The notes under the pieces were generated by a model. The model was not told where the DNA came from. It did not search any database and worked only from the letters and a program-made list of their open reading frames with translations. Shown here piece by piece: positions 8,901 to 16,755 of a stretch of 64,000 bases of DNA; the first letter of the stretch is position 1; the number at the start of each line of letters is the position of its first letter. This stretch comes from Opitutales bacterium (GTDB taxonomy: Bacteria > Verrucomicrobiota > Verrucomicrobiia > Opitutales > Oceanipulchritudinaceae). Where the stretch lies: NCBI GenBank assembly GCA_020831525.1, contig JAFIGH010000001.1, forward strand, positions 1-64,000, in the 5' to 3' direction. A program made the translations under genes and the position numbers.

Positions 8901-9987
8901 TGCCCATGATGTGCTCGTAGTCGGCCACGCCGTTGATGAAGAAGGGCTCGCCGTTGAGAAGGAGGGGTTGATCGATGGGGCCTTCAACGTCGGGCCATTC
9001 GACCCAGCGGATGCCGAAGGGATTGATGATGCGGTCGACGACTTCGCCGCCCTCTTTGATGACCGTCTCCATGGTGTAGAGGTAGGGGTCGGACGGCGAC
9101 CAGAGGCGCGGGTTGTTGAGGGTGGGGGTGTCCTGACCGAGGATGGTCGTGGCACCGGGCCGCACGAACGTGTCGGTCGTCATTTCGGCGACGGTCCCGC
9201 CGTCGGCGTCGAGAACGCGGTTGACGAGAGTGAAGTCGCGGCGCTGCGCGCTGTAGTTGCGGATTGTGGTGCGGGTATGGACGACGGCGGCCTCGGCGGA
9301 GATCGTCTCGTCGTTCCAGATGTGCACGCCGAAGGGCTCGACACGCAGTGAGTCGGTGATGATGACGTGGGCCGGACGCGAGATGCCGAAGGGCTGCGTA
9401 CCTTCGGAGAAACCGTAGGTGAGTTCGCAGCCGCCGCAGACCCACGGGAGGTCGCGGATGCCCGACGGGTGGTCGGCGCGCAGGGCGACGGTGTTGGGAC
9501 CGTCGAAGTCGACGGCGTGCGTGATATCGAAAGTGAAGGTGAGAAGTCCGCCGCCGTGGTGGCCGATGAGCTTTCCGTTGATCCACACGGTGGCGTAGGA
9601 ACCCACGCCCTCGAACATGAGGAAGACTTGCCGCGCGGCGTCGGCGGGATCGAGTTCGAAGCTGCGGCGGTACCATGCCGAGCCGTGGAAGACGCCGTGC
9701 TTGGCTTGGCGGAAGCCCTCGTAGCCGTCCCAGTTGTGGGGGACGGTGACGGCTTTCCAGCCGCTGTCGTCAAAGCCCGGCTTTTCAAAGTCGGGGATGA
9801 CTTTGGCGTCGTCAGCGCTGGCGGTGCTGCGCCATCCGTCGTCGAGGAGGATGGAGCGGCGCGGCGAGTGGTCTTCGTCCGGCCACGGCACATTGGCGCC
9901 GAGCGTGGCGAAACCAAAGAGGAGGGTGCCCGCAGTGGCGAGGCGGAGAGTTTTAGTCGTCGGAGCGGAGTTCAATGGATACATCAT
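5908..9987 (-). CDS. Giant secreted GH2 glycosidase with malectin-like domain
   Basis: This 1359-residue protein has a signal peptide, a GH2 jelly-roll domain (about 45-230), an Ig-like domain and a TIM barrel (about 350-640). Acid/base Glu453 lies in YGLQNES and nucleophile Glu521 in GEYGAW. A malectin-like sugar-binding domain follows at about 740-900 (FRVNAGG start). Two tandem copies of a module occupy about 965-1080 and 1125-1235, each with WI-TAQ, P-W--GW, and GDT---LGPN. A final beta-sandwich closes the chain. GH2 covers beta-galactosidases, beta-glucuronidases and beta-galacturonidases; which this is cannot be decided. The start overlaps the upstream gene by 35 bp. It is far longer than the usual 600-1000 residues because of the added C-terminal modules. 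Confidence 0.85.
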   Translation of the reverse strand: MMYPLNSAPTTKTLRLATAGTLLFGFATLGANVPWPDEDHSPRRSILLDDGWRSTASADDAKVIPDFEKPGFDDSGWKAVTVPHNWDGYEGFRQAKHGVFHGSAWYRRSFELDPADAARQVFLMFEGVGSYATVWINGKLIGHHGGGLLTFTFDITHAVDFDGPNTVALRADHPSGIRDLPWVCGGCELTYGFSEGTQPFGISRPAHVIITDSLRVEPFGVHIWNDETISAEAAVVHTRTTIRNYSAQRRDFTLVNRVLDADGGTVAEMTTDTFVRPGATTILGQDTPTLNNPRLWSPSDPYLYTMETVIKEGGEVVDRIINPFGIRWVEWPDVEGPIDQPLLLNGEPFFINGVADYEHIMGNSHAFTDEEVLTRIRKIQAAGFNAFRDAHHPHNLRFQRFVDREGMLWWTQNGAQIWFDNENFQANFKALVRDWIRERRNSPSLILYGLQNESKLPVWFTKENVAIIREMDPTASIQRLVASCNGGEGTDWDIPQNWTGTYGGDPTLYAEDLRHQRLVGEYGAWRNIEHHDEGEFKQDGPHTEPRMNLLMEKKVHLAETVRDKVIGHFMWPFTTHQNPGRNVGNRGTQTRDGIRDFDRIGPANNKGLQTIWGELLDVYYMYRSNYAPADTEPMVYIASHTWPDRWTEPGRKDGIRVYSNAEEVELFNDYKGESLGVRSRGEPGTHFRWDDVPIETNLLYAEARVGGEVVATDLIKLHHLPRGPGWERLKDGAGNPTAPLEDRNYLFRVNAGGPDYTDTNGNVWQADNVYREGDSWGSRSWASAYPNLHPVFGSKRKIYDPVADTRDDLLFQSFRYGRDELDFVFHVPDGEYIVELYFVEPWYGTGGGLDCTGWRIFDVAVNGEAVIENLDIWSKVGRAHALRKDVEATAVDGKLVVSFPRVLSTQAVISALAVSTADASAGAPPRPDRLIQDFSVFDAANARKFAALTWADTGMRQYGDRDHAISDLAWEVREAEWIRTAQESRSFDSGELMRFTVRDDADVFIAHDPAVRPKPEWLRGWDPTGYTMTGADAPEHPLELFRRGFDAGDTVVLGPNGEASGGDGRMYSVIVQERRPPPPAEQIHGLAVENSRAPEGWRAVGNFRAGRDQYTDGGPVLVQFPNMFSDVDWIQTAQADAANPALRATFKVEDHLEVLVALDERIEETPNWIEGWLETPHTVVSAPGDNYRFSLYRERFNPGDTASLGPNPALPGGGEAHMYSVLTRTIRAAQYYPAEELEFVEGTVRTAVPGYSGGGYLDLTDTDIGTFDWIISVDAGDRYNFNFRYSMAEPIAFTADYEIIDREGRVVCSDTVTFDAPSAPGEWIISRNRTCNSINAGTYIIRLSSPHLPRLLFDELEVE

Positions 9988-11755
9988 CGATCAAGAAGGT
10001 TTTGAGCGGGGTTTTGTCGTCGGCGCCGGGCATGTCGTCCGGGCCGCTGGCGGGGCGCCGGCGGTATTCGCCGGTGCGGAAGGTAAGGCGTTCGACGGTG
10101 GACGGGTAGTCCGTCACGTAAGCGATGCGGTAGAGGACTTCCTCGCCGTCGACGCGGAGCTGGAAGCGTTCGGTGTTGCCGCCCGGATTCACGTCCAGCT
10201 CGAAGTCAATCCAGCGCCCGGCCTCGTAGGTGCCGGCGGGTTTCCACATGCCCTCGTGGCGGGCGATGACGCGCCCCTCTTCGGTGAGCGCGATCTGTAC
10301 GGGGCGCAGGCCGTCGCCGCTGTTGACATCGATCTCGAAGCGGCCGTCGGTCTGCTCCGCGAAGAGGCGGAAGCGGATGAGCACGCTGCGCCGCGGCGCG
10401 AAGACGCGCGTGGCGGAGGCGTAGTCGTAGGGGTCTTCGTCGCGCAGGCGCAGCGCGCGGCCCTGCGGCGAGCCGGTGTCGACGACGTCGACGGGCGCCC
10501 AGAGCGGACGGTAGACATTCCAGCCCTGCGGCATGTCGCCTACGGCGGTGTCTTCAAAGTCTTCCATGAGGTCCCCGGCGGGAACGTCGGCGGTGACGGG
10601 GACGGGCACACGGCTGACCCACATGTCCTCTTTGTTCACGCTGTAGGCGACCCAGAACTTGCCGTCGGGGGGCTCGCCGTTGCCGGGCACGATGCCGCGC
10701 ACATACTGCGGCCCCATGTTTTTGTAGTATCCGGGGAAGCGCTGGTGGGGCAGCTCGCCGTGGATGGAAAGCAAGTCGGTGAAGCGGCTGCCGTCTTCGC
10801 TGAGAGTGACGGCGAGCGGATGGCGCAGACGGGAGGTGGGGTTGAAAACGATGGCGAAACGCCCGTCGGAGGTTTCCTGCGCCCAGTATTTCGAACCGTT
10901 GCGCCAGAAGCCGGGGGCGGCGCCGGGGCGTTCCCAGCTCTGGCCCTCGTCGTCGGTGTAGGAAATCTGCGCGCCCTTCCAGATGCCGACGACGCGGCCC
11001 TCCGGCTGGCGGAACCACGAGAGGGCGCGACCGGACACTGTGTAGAATCCGTCTTCAGAGCGGTCCTCCTCCCACCACTGCGCGGTGGTGAGCTTGTCTT
11101 CGAGGAGGGCGTCGCAGGCGGCGACAAAACCTTCGTCGGGCGAATCCTTGTAGAAGGGATATTCGGCGGCTTTGGCCGGATCCCAGCCCGGATGGGAGTT
11201 GTAGCGGATGAAATAGATCGGACCGAAGGAACCGTCCTCATAGATTTCGCGCACGACGCGACCGATGCCCTCGCCGTTGTTCGGGCTCGGCGCTTCGCCG
11301 TGGAAAGCGAGGCTGAGGAGCCGCCCGTCGGGGGCGACGTAGAAGCCCATGCGCTGGTGGGTGAGCGTCTGGCTGCCGTCGGGCAGTGTCATGGCGGGAA
11401 AGATGAGGCGCGGGTCGTCCCAGTGCACGCCGTCCTCGGAGGTCATGACGGAGGTGTCGGTCGGCGTCTCGTGTTCGCTTACGGGGGCGCTGAGGTAGTG
11501 CAGGTAGAAGCGGCCGTTCCAGTAGGCGAGATTGGCCGCGTGCAGATAGGTGTGGTTGAGCCCGTCGGCGTGCGTCGGCGTGGTGCGGTTGGCGCGGTAG
11601 GTCTGGATGTTGTGCGTGCCCACGGCCCAGCGCAGTCCGCCGTCGGCGTTCGTGTTGGGCTGGATGTCCGTCTCGAGGATGACGGGGTGCTCTGCATTCG
11701 CGGCAGCGACGGTGGCGGCGGCGAGGGCGAGGGTTATGGGAAGGAGCGATTTCAT
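9953..11755 (-). CDS. Secreted sialidase-like beta-propeller protein
   Basis: This 600-residue protein begins with a clear signal peptide (MKSLLPITLALAAATVAA). It continues with beta-propeller blades carrying Asp-box-like turns (TSEDGVHWDD near residue 107; TDDEGQSWERP further on). From about residue 395 a second jelly-roll domain starts (DLMEDFEDTAVGDMPQGW), typical of a LamG or CBM-like module. The fold is that of sialidases and related propeller glycosidases and lyases. In pectin clusters such proteins act on ulosonic acids of rhamnogalacturonan II or on Rha-GlcA caps (families GH33, PL27, GH145). Family membership is not resolved by eye. It lies 13 bp after the pdxA-like gene. Confidence 0.65.
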   Translation of the reverse strand: MKSLLPITLALAAATVAAANAEHPVILETDIQPNTNADGGLRWAVGTHNIQTYRANRTTPTHADGLNHTYLHAANLAYWNGRFYLHYLSAPVSEHETPTDTSVMTSEDGVHWDDPRLIFPAMTLPDGSQTLTHQRMGFYVAPDGRLLSLAFHGEAPSPNNGEGIGRVVREIYEDGSFGPIYFIRYNSHPGWDPAKAAEYPFYKDSPDEGFVAACDALLEDKLTTAQWWEEDRSEDGFYTVSGRALSWFRQPEGRVVGIWKGAQISYTDDEGQSWERPGAAPGFWRNGSKYWAQETSDGRFAIVFNPTSRLRHPLAVTLSEDGSRFTDLLSIHGELPHQRFPGYYKNMGPQYVRGIVPGNGEPPDGKFWVAYSVNKEDMWVSRVPVPVTADVPAGDLMEDFEDTAVGDMPQGWNVYRPLWAPVDVVDTGSPQGRALRLRDEDPYDYASATRVFAPRRSVLIRFRLFAEQTDGRFEIDVNSGDGLRPVQIALTEEGRVIARHEGMWKPAGTYEAGRWIDFELDVNPGGNTERFQLRVDGEEVLYRIAYVTDYPSTVERLTFRTGEYRRRPASGPDDMPGADDKTPLKTFLIDDVSIELRSDD

Positions 11756-11768
11756 AGATTGACGGGTG

Positions 11769-12782
11769 TTAGCGTGTGTTGGACTTCGTGCCGCTCAGGA
11801 GGGCGGCCATTTTTATGGCTTCGATGAGGCTGCGCGGATCGGATCGACCGGTGCCGGACATGTCGAAATTCGTTCCGTGCTCGACGGACGTGCGGATGAT
11901 GGGCAGGCCGAGAGTGACGTTCACGCCGCGCCAGATCCCGAGCATCTTCACGGCGACGTGGCCTTGGTCGTGGTACATGGCGACGGCGGCGTCGAACTCG
12001 CCGTGGAGGGCGCGGAAGAACACCGTGTCGCCGGGGTGCGGTCCGGAGACGTTGTAGCCTTGGCGGCGTGCCTCCTCGATGGTCGGCGTGATGTAGTGCG
12101 CTTCCTCATCGCCGAAGAGTCCGTTTTCGCCCGCGTGCGGGTTGAGTCCGGCGACGGCGAGGCGGGGCACTTTGATGCCCATGCTGCGCAGTGCTTCGCG
12201 GGTGAGGTCGAGTACCTTGAGGATGCGTTCCGGGCGCACGCGGTCGATCGCCTCGCGCAGGGATACATGGGTGGAGACGTGGCTCACGCGCAGGTCGCCC
12301 GCGGCAAGCATCATCGTCGCCCCGGGAGATTTGCAGAGTTCGGCGAGGAGCCCGGTGTGGCCGTCGAAGTGGTGACCGGCGGCGTTGAGGGCCTCCTTGT
12401 TGATGGCGGAGGTGACGATGCCCGCGGCCTCGCCCGCGAGCGCGAGTTCGGTTGCGCGCACGATGTATTCGTAGCCCGCTTGACCGGCCGGCTTGCTCAC
12501 CTTGCCCAGTTCGAGCCGCGCGATGTCGATGTTGGCGAGGTCGACGACCTCGATGCGGTCGGCGGAGGGTGCGGCGGCGGCAATGTTGTCAACGGCGTGG
12601 ATTCCGGCGGTGCAGCCGGTGTAGCCTGCGGCGGCGCGGAGAACGGCGGCGTCGCCCACGACAACGGGGCGGCAGAGGGCGAGAATCTCCGGATCGACGA
12701 GCGCGCGGGTGATCAGCTCCGGGCCGGTCCCGGCGGGGTCGCCCATGGTGACGGCGAGGATGGGTGTGCGGGTGCGGTTCAT
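11769..12782 (-). CDS. PdxA-family 4-phospho-acid dehydrogenase
   Basis: This 337-residue protein has full PdxA signatures: TMGDPAGTGPEL at residues 11-22, the metal-ligand histidine in VSTHVSLREA, and MYHDQGHVAVK near residue 270. PdxA oxidises 4-phosphohydroxy-threonine in vitamin B6 synthesis. The PdxA2 subgroup, always next to a DUF1537 kinase, oxidises D-threonate or D-erythronate 4-phosphate to a 3-keto acid that decarboxylates to dihydroxyacetone phosphate. Here the start codon overlaps the DUF1537 kinase stop (ATGA), which argues for the catabolic PdxA2 role. Length matches the family. Confidence 0.88.
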   Translation of the reverse strand: MNRTRTPILAVTMGDPAGTGPELITRALVDPEILALCRPVVVGDAAVLRAAAGYTGCTAGIHAVDNIAAAAPSADRIEVVDLANIDIARLELGKVSKPAGQAGYEYIVRATELALAGEAAGIVTSAINKEALNAAGHHFDGHTGLLAELCKSPGATMMLAAGDLRVSHVSTHVSLREAIDRVRPERILKVLDLTREALRSMGIKVPRLAVAGLNPHAGENGLFGDEEAHYITPTIEEARRQGYNVSGPHPGDTVFFRALHGEFDAAVAMYHDQGHVAVKMLGIWRGVNVTLGLPIIRTSVEHGTNFDMSGTGRSDPRSLIEAIKMAALLSGTKSNTR

Positions 12783-13963
12783 GTTTGCGCGGGTTCCGGC
12801 TGGGTGTTCGTAAGGAGGTCGTGAACGGCGGGCGGCCACGGATAACTGCCCGGCTTGAGGGTGAAGGTGGCATGCGGGGCTTCCCGCGGCGAGAGGGAGA
12901 CGACACCGGGGCTCCATTCGCAGATGACGCAGAGGCGTGTCCAGCCGAGACGGCGCGCCACAGTGACGGCTGTCGCACCGCCTTCGACGATAAGATGGAT
13001 GTTGTCGTGACCGGAAGATACATGATATGCGACTTCCGCGAGAGCGGCGGCAACGGCGGTGGCATCGGCCGGGTCGGGTGAGTCGACCCGTGCGGGAAAG
13101 GCGGCGGCGACGCCGTCCGCAGCGAGTTTGGCACGGAGGCTTTCGGCCCACTGCGCGATGTCGCCCTTGGCGAGGCGGTCGTGCGGATGGCCCGGGCCAA
13201 AGGCGGCGGCGAGGAGATGCTGCGCGGAGGCGGCGGTTGTGCCGGAGACAAGAAGGGTCGGGGCTCCCGGGGCGCGGGGTGCTCCGTGGCTTTCCACCGG
13301 GTCGACGAAGTCCCGGTTGCGTTGCAAAACCGCGGTGAAGAAGGCGGCGGACCCTGCCGCGAGAGTGGAGTCGTCGAGGCAACTCGCCCATGCGGCGAGA
13401 TCTTCCGCCGAGGCGGCGTCGCCTGCGGCGATGCCTCGCACGGGCAGGGCTTCGCCGCGGCGGAGGGAAACAACGGGCCGGAGCCCCCCGTCGCCGAGAA
13501 GCGCGGCCACTTCGTCGGTGCGGGCGGGGTGGTGCGGATCGCGCGCAAAGTCGGTTTTGTGCAGGGGAATGCCGTTTATGCGGTAGCGCCCTCCTTCGAT
13601 GGAACGTCCCAGTACGGGGTTCGCCGGTACAACGAGGGCACGCGCAAAGCCGAGGCATTCCGCCGCCGCCCCCAACTCCGCCGCCACCGGTCCGCGCAGC
13701 ACGGAGTCGATCTTCTTGAAGAGCAGTGGGCCGGAGCCATCCAGTTGCCTCAGGGCGCTAAGACATTCCGCTACCCGCCGTGCCGCTTTTTCTCCGTTCA
13801 GCAGCCGTGTATCCGTGTCGACGACGAGGACATCCGTGTCACCGGCCGGTTGTCCGGCGTCGAGGCATACCTCCGCGGCAAGACCACGGCGGTGCACGAC
13901 GGCCGCAACCTCGCACGCACCGGTGAGGTCGTCGGCCAAGACGATGGGCGTCCGGCCTCGCAT
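12779..13963 (-). CDS. DUF1537 four-carbon acid-sugar kinase
   Basis: This 394-residue protein starts IVLADDLTGACEVAA, the DUF1537 N-terminal signature. FKKIDSVLRGPV, VVPANPVLGR and the C-terminal nucleotide-binding VEGGATAVTVARRLG follow. Family members phosphorylate D-threonate, D- or L-erythronate and related oxo-acid sugars at the terminal hydroxyl, using ATP. The product is normally the substrate of the adjacent PdxA2-type dehydrogenase, encoded in overlap immediately downstream. ATG at 13963 lies 4 bp after the aldolase stop. The usual isomerase or aldolase partners of the known threonate and erythronate pathways (OtnC, OtnI) are absent; a DapA-family aldolase takes that place. Confidence 0.88.
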   Translation of the reverse strand: MRGRTPIVLADDLTGACEVAAVVHRRGLAAEVCLDAGQPAGDTDVLVVDTDTRLLNGEKAARRVAECLSALRQLDGSGPLLFKKIDSVLRGPVAAELGAAAECLGFARALVVPANPVLGRSIEGGRYRINGIPLHKTDFARDPHHPARTDEVAALLGDGGLRPVVSLRRGEALPVRGIAAGDAASAEDLAAWASCLDDSTLAAGSAAFFTAVLQRNRDFVDPVESHGAPRAPGAPTLLVSGTTAASAQHLLAAAFGPGHPHDRLAKGDIAQWAESLRAKLAADGVAAAFPARVDSPDPADATAVAAALAEVAYHVSSGHDNIHLIVEGGATAVTVARRLGWTRLCVICEWSPGVVSLSPREAPHATFTLKPGSYPWPPAVHDLLTNTQPEPAQT

Positions 13964-13967
13964 ACGA

Positions 13968-14876
13968 TCAGCGCAGGTTGCAGGCGAGAAGCTCGACGCA
14001 GATGCCTTCCCGTTCTTTTTCCGGAATGGTCCGCAAGGGCGGAAGGACGTATGGCTCGCAGAGGCTCTGCTCGGCGAGGAGCACCTTGAGGGCGGCGAGG
14101 GATTGGCCGAGCGTGCGGTTTCCTTGGAAGACCCATGCGACCTCGTTGAGTAGGGTTTGCAGCCCGAAGGCTTCATTCCACTCGCCGTTGCGGGCGTGGT
14201 TGTACAGTTTCTCCCAGAGGGCCGGGACGAGATTGCCGGAGTTGGGGACAAGTCCGCTGTAGCCGAGCTTGAGGGCGTCGACAGAGAGGACGGAGGTGCC
14301 CATGAAGAGGGCGAAATCTTCACGCTCGGCGAAGCGGCGCGCGGCATCCTCCATGCGTCCGTCGACGCGTTCGGAGTCTTTGAAGCCGACAATGCGCGGG
14401 AGTTCGGAGAGATATTCAACGACAGTGAGCGGAAGAGACATGCCTGTCGTGGCGGGAATGTTGTAGAGGATGAGCGGGCCCTTCACATGATCGTGCAGTC
14501 GCTCGAAGTAGAGTTGCATCTCGTCAGGTGTGAGCGGGTAGTAGGAGGGCAGATGGGAGACGACGGCAGTGACGCCGGCGTCGAGGTAGCGTTCGGCGGC
14601 CTTGACCGCGTTGGTGAAGCAATTATCGCCGATGCCGGCGTAGACGTGCACGCGGTCGTCGACGGCACGCAGAACCGTAGTGACGAGGCGGAAGCGGTCA
14701 GTTCGGGGGATGGAGGCGGTTTCGCCGGTCGTGCCGAGGACAAAGACGCCGATGTTATGGGCGGCGAGGCGTCGCGCGATGCGTTCGACCGCCGGTTCGT
14801 CGATATCCCCGTCCCGTGTGAAAGGGGTGATCATGGGAACGACGACGCCGCTGTGGTGGTGGGGCTCGGAATTCAT
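13968..14876 (-). CDS. DapA-family aldolase, left operon
   Basis: This 302-residue TIM barrel belongs to the dihydrodipicolinate synthase / N-acetylneuraminate lyase family. GTTGETASI gives the phosphate/carboxylate loop, YNIPATTGM carries the active-site tyrosine, and the Schiff-base lysine lies in VGFKDSER (about residue 165). Such enzymes cleave 2-keto-3-deoxy sugar acids into pyruvate and an aldehyde, or make the reverse condensation. It lies between a Fe-dependent alcohol dehydrogenase and an acid-sugar kinase. A plausible order is aldolase cleavage, then reduction or oxidation of the aldehyde. The exact substrate is not deducible. Confidence 0.87.
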   Translation of the reverse strand: MNSEPHHHSGVVVPMITPFTRDGDIDEPAVERIARRLAAHNIGVFVLGTTGETASIPRTDRFRLVTTVLRAVDDRVHVYAGIGDNCFTNAVKAAERYLDAGVTAVVSHLPSYYPLTPDEMQLYFERLHDHVKGPLILYNIPATTGMSLPLTVVEYLSELPRIVGFKDSERVDGRMEDAARRFAEREDFALFMGTSVLSVDALKLGYSGLVPNSGNLVPALWEKLYNHARNGEWNEAFGLQTLLNEVAWVFQGNRTLGQSLAALKVLLAEQSLCEPYVLPPLRTIPEKEREGICVELLACNLR

Positions 14877-14878
14877 GG

Positions 14879-16042
14879 TTATAGGGCTTGGTGGTAGATT
14901 TGCTCGGCGTCGGCTTGGCTGACGGGGCGGGGATTGTTTTTGAGGAGGCGCGTGACCTTGAGGGCCGCCGCGGCGAGCGATGGAATGTCTTCGGCCGTCA
15001 CGCCGCAGGCCGAAAGGCCTTTGGGCAGGCCGCAGCGCGCCGATAGCTGTTCGACGAGGCGAACGCCCTCTTCGGCGGTGGCCATGATGTCTGAGCCTGC
15101 CTCAGCGCCCATGGCTCTGGCCACGGCGGCGTGGCGCTCAGGAGCGGCGGAGATGTTGAAGCGCAGGACGTGCGGAAGAAGAAGCGAGTTGGAAAGTCCG
15201 TGGGGGAGGCGGAAGCGGCTGCCGAGAGGATACGAAAGGGCGTGCACCGCGGCGGTGTTCACCGGACCCAGACAGTAGCCGCCGTAGAGGCTGCCGAGAG
15301 AGAGTGCGGCCCGCGCTTCGAGGTCCGAACCGTCGCGCACGGCGCGCTCGAGAGCGCCCGCGATGAGGCGAACGCCTTCAAGGGCGTAGAGATCGATGAC
15401 CGGATGGGCGAACAGATTGGTATAGGCCTCGATGCAGTGCGAAAGCGCGTCGATGCCGGTCGCGGCGGTGATTTCCGGTGGCAGGCTGAGCGTAAGGCAG
15501 GGATCCACAAAGGCGGCGTCGGGCACCAGAGCCGGGCCAATGGCCGCCCGCTTGGCCTTGGCTTCTTCGTCGTAGAGAATGGCATTGGGCGAGACTTCAC
15601 TTCCGGTGCCTGAGGTGGTGGGAATGCAGACGAGCGCGGCGCGGCGCGGTGGCGGAGGTCCCGCTCCGAGGAGATCCCGCACTCCGTAGTCCGCCCCGGC
15701 TACGGCGGCGGCGAGTTTGGCGACGTCGAGGACGCTGCCGCCGCCGAGACCGATAACGACGTCCGGCGCAGGTGAACCGGCTGCTCGCACGACGGCCTCG
15801 CACGCTGCCACATCCGGTTCCGGCGGGACGCTCTCGTCGATAATCAAGGATTCGACCGCTTCGCCGCATGCGGCAATGGCCGCCTCCGCGCCGCCGATGT
15901 GCGGCGACTTCACGACGAGAACTTTCCGGTAGCCTCCGGCGCGAAGAAACTCAGCGCAACCGTCGACTGCACCGGCCCCGTAACGCAGCAAGGGCGGGCG
16001 CAGAAGCGTCACCGGACCGGAGAGTTTTGAGGGAGCGTGCAC
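14879..16042 (-). CDS. Iron-containing alcohol dehydrogenase
   Basis: This 387-residue protein has the group III Fe-ADH signatures: GGGSVLDVAK (NAD-binding, about 99-108), IPTTSGTGSE, and the metal-binding histidines in ALSHCIEAY and HALSYPLGSRFRLPHGL. These enzymes reversibly reduce aldehydes or oxidise alcohols with NAD(P). The close relatives FucO and YqhD reduce lactaldehyde or similar short products of deoxy-sugar breakdown. GTG at 16042 is the likely start. It is the first gene of the left operon, and a promoter with a LacI-type operator lies about 180 bp upstream. In context it probably handles the aldehyde released by the neighbouring aldolase. Confidence 0.87.
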   Translation of the reverse strand: MHAPSKLSGPVTLLRPPLLRYGAGAVDGCAEFLRAGGYRKVLVVKSPHIGGAEAAIAACGEAVESLIIDESVPPEPDVAACEAVVRAAGSPAPDVVIGLGGGSVLDVAKLAAAVAGADYGVRDLLGAGPPPPRRAALVCIPTTSGTGSEVSPNAILYDEEAKAKRAAIGPALVPDAAFVDPCLTLSLPPEITAATGIDALSHCIEAYTNLFAHPVIDLYALEGVRLIAGALERAVRDGSDLEARAALSLGSLYGGYCLGPVNTAAVHALSYPLGSRFRLPHGLSNSLLLPHVLRFNISAAPERHAAVARAMGAEAGSDIMATAEEGVRLVEQLSARCGLPKGLSACGVTAEDIPSLAAAALKVTRLLKNNPRPVSQADAEQIYHQAL

Positions 16043-16123
16043 CGGGGGGCGGATTCAGTTGTTCTGCGGCGTACGACCGGGGAAAGCGGCTGGCATAGCT
16101 GCGCGTCTGTATTTGGACTGGCT

Positions 16124-16137
16124 TTTCATTAGTGAAA
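16124..16137. promoter_or_regulatory. Possible second operator in the leader of the left operon
   Basis: TTTCATTAGTGAAA is a perfect palindrome of TTTCA and TGAAA with a 4-base spacer instead of 1. It lies in the 5' leader of the left operon, about 95 bp from the main operator. It could be an auxiliary site for looping, but the different spacing makes it weak. Confidence 0.25.
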
Positions 16138-16216
16138 TCAAATTTCGAAGTATCTTATGAAAAGTGTTTTGCGGAAGTGTATGGTTTGATTTTTTTGGTT
16201 GAAATTGGATGAAATC

Positions 16217-16245
16217 AAATTGTTTCAATGAAACATCGAAGTCAA
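16217..16245 (-). promoter_or_regulatory. Left-operon promoter with LacI-type operator
   Basis: Read on the minus strand, TTGACT (16240-16245) and CAATTT (16217-16222) are spaced by 17 bp. The spacer holds the perfect palindrome TGTTTCA-A-TGAAACA at 16221-16235. A dimeric LacI-family protein bound there would block RNA polymerase directly. The -10 hexamer is weak. The same palindrome core recurs near the regulator gene and near the right operon. Confidence 0.55.
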
Positions 16246-16755
16246 TCCTTCAGTTTCAGGAATTTCAAGTTTTCTCCTGCCGCGCTTCGCCGGATGTCAG
16301 CAGGCATTCAGCGTGCCGCTCGCCGTTGCGAAGTCCCGCTGCGCACGCCCTTACCGCACCACCCGCGTAAGTGCCTTCCTCGCCCTTCCCGCGACCAACC
16401 CCTGAACCCGATGCCGACGCAGGTCTCTGCGATGAATTGCGCCGCTATCCGTTTCCGGCGATTCATCGCGGCCGTGCGATGCGAATCGTTCCCTGCGGTA
16501 TCCCGCGACCATCGCGGCGGGAAGTGGAAAGTGTGCACCGTTCGTCAAGTGTCGTCAAGTGATATATTTCCGGGTCAAGACAAACGATTTAACTTCGAGA
16601 TAAATAAAACTATGACAATAAATTTATCTCCGCAATGGTATTAGGAGGACGGCGGGAGAGCTTGGTTGAGGCGCGCGCGGGCGGAGTCGGCGATTTGTGG
16701 ATCCGCCGGGGCGGGGGCAAGGCTCGGCGGGCATGTGCCGGGGACGGAGTCGGCG
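16246..16755. other. Intergenic stretch downstream of the lacI-type gene
   Basis: I see no convincing gene. The possible reading frame at 16228-16644 has no family resemblance and an arginine- and proline-rich composition typical of random GC-rich DNA. Two small features stand out. The nonamer CGTCAAGTG occurs twice, at 16543 and 16553. GAGATAAAT (16597-16605) and ATTTATCTC (16622-16630) form a 9-bp inverted repeat with a 16-base loop that could help end transcription of the regulator gene. Confidence 0.4.

Noticed and set aside
9734-11827. 697-codon open frame on the plus strand
   Set aside because: It lies antisense to the GH2 start and the whole propeller gene. There is no signal or domain, and the opposite strand has clear homology.
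11769-12782. Biosynthetic pdxA of vitamin B6 synthesis
   Set aside because: The overlap with a DUF1537 kinase and the catabolic operon favour the PdxA2 acid-sugar role; no other B6 genes are nearby.
13968-14876. Biosynthetic dihydrodipicolinate synthase (lysine pathway)
   Set aside because: The operon holds only sugar-acid catabolic and secreted enzymes, and a second family member lies beside a transporter and a sialidase-like protein.
16543-16561. Tandem CGTCAAGTG as the start of a CRISPR or iteron array
   Set aside because: Only two copies with a one-base spacing; no further repeats or spacers.
16228-16644. 138-codon frame in the intergenic region
   Set aside because: No resemblance to a family, it overlaps the operator region at its start, and composition is like neighbouring non-coding DNA.
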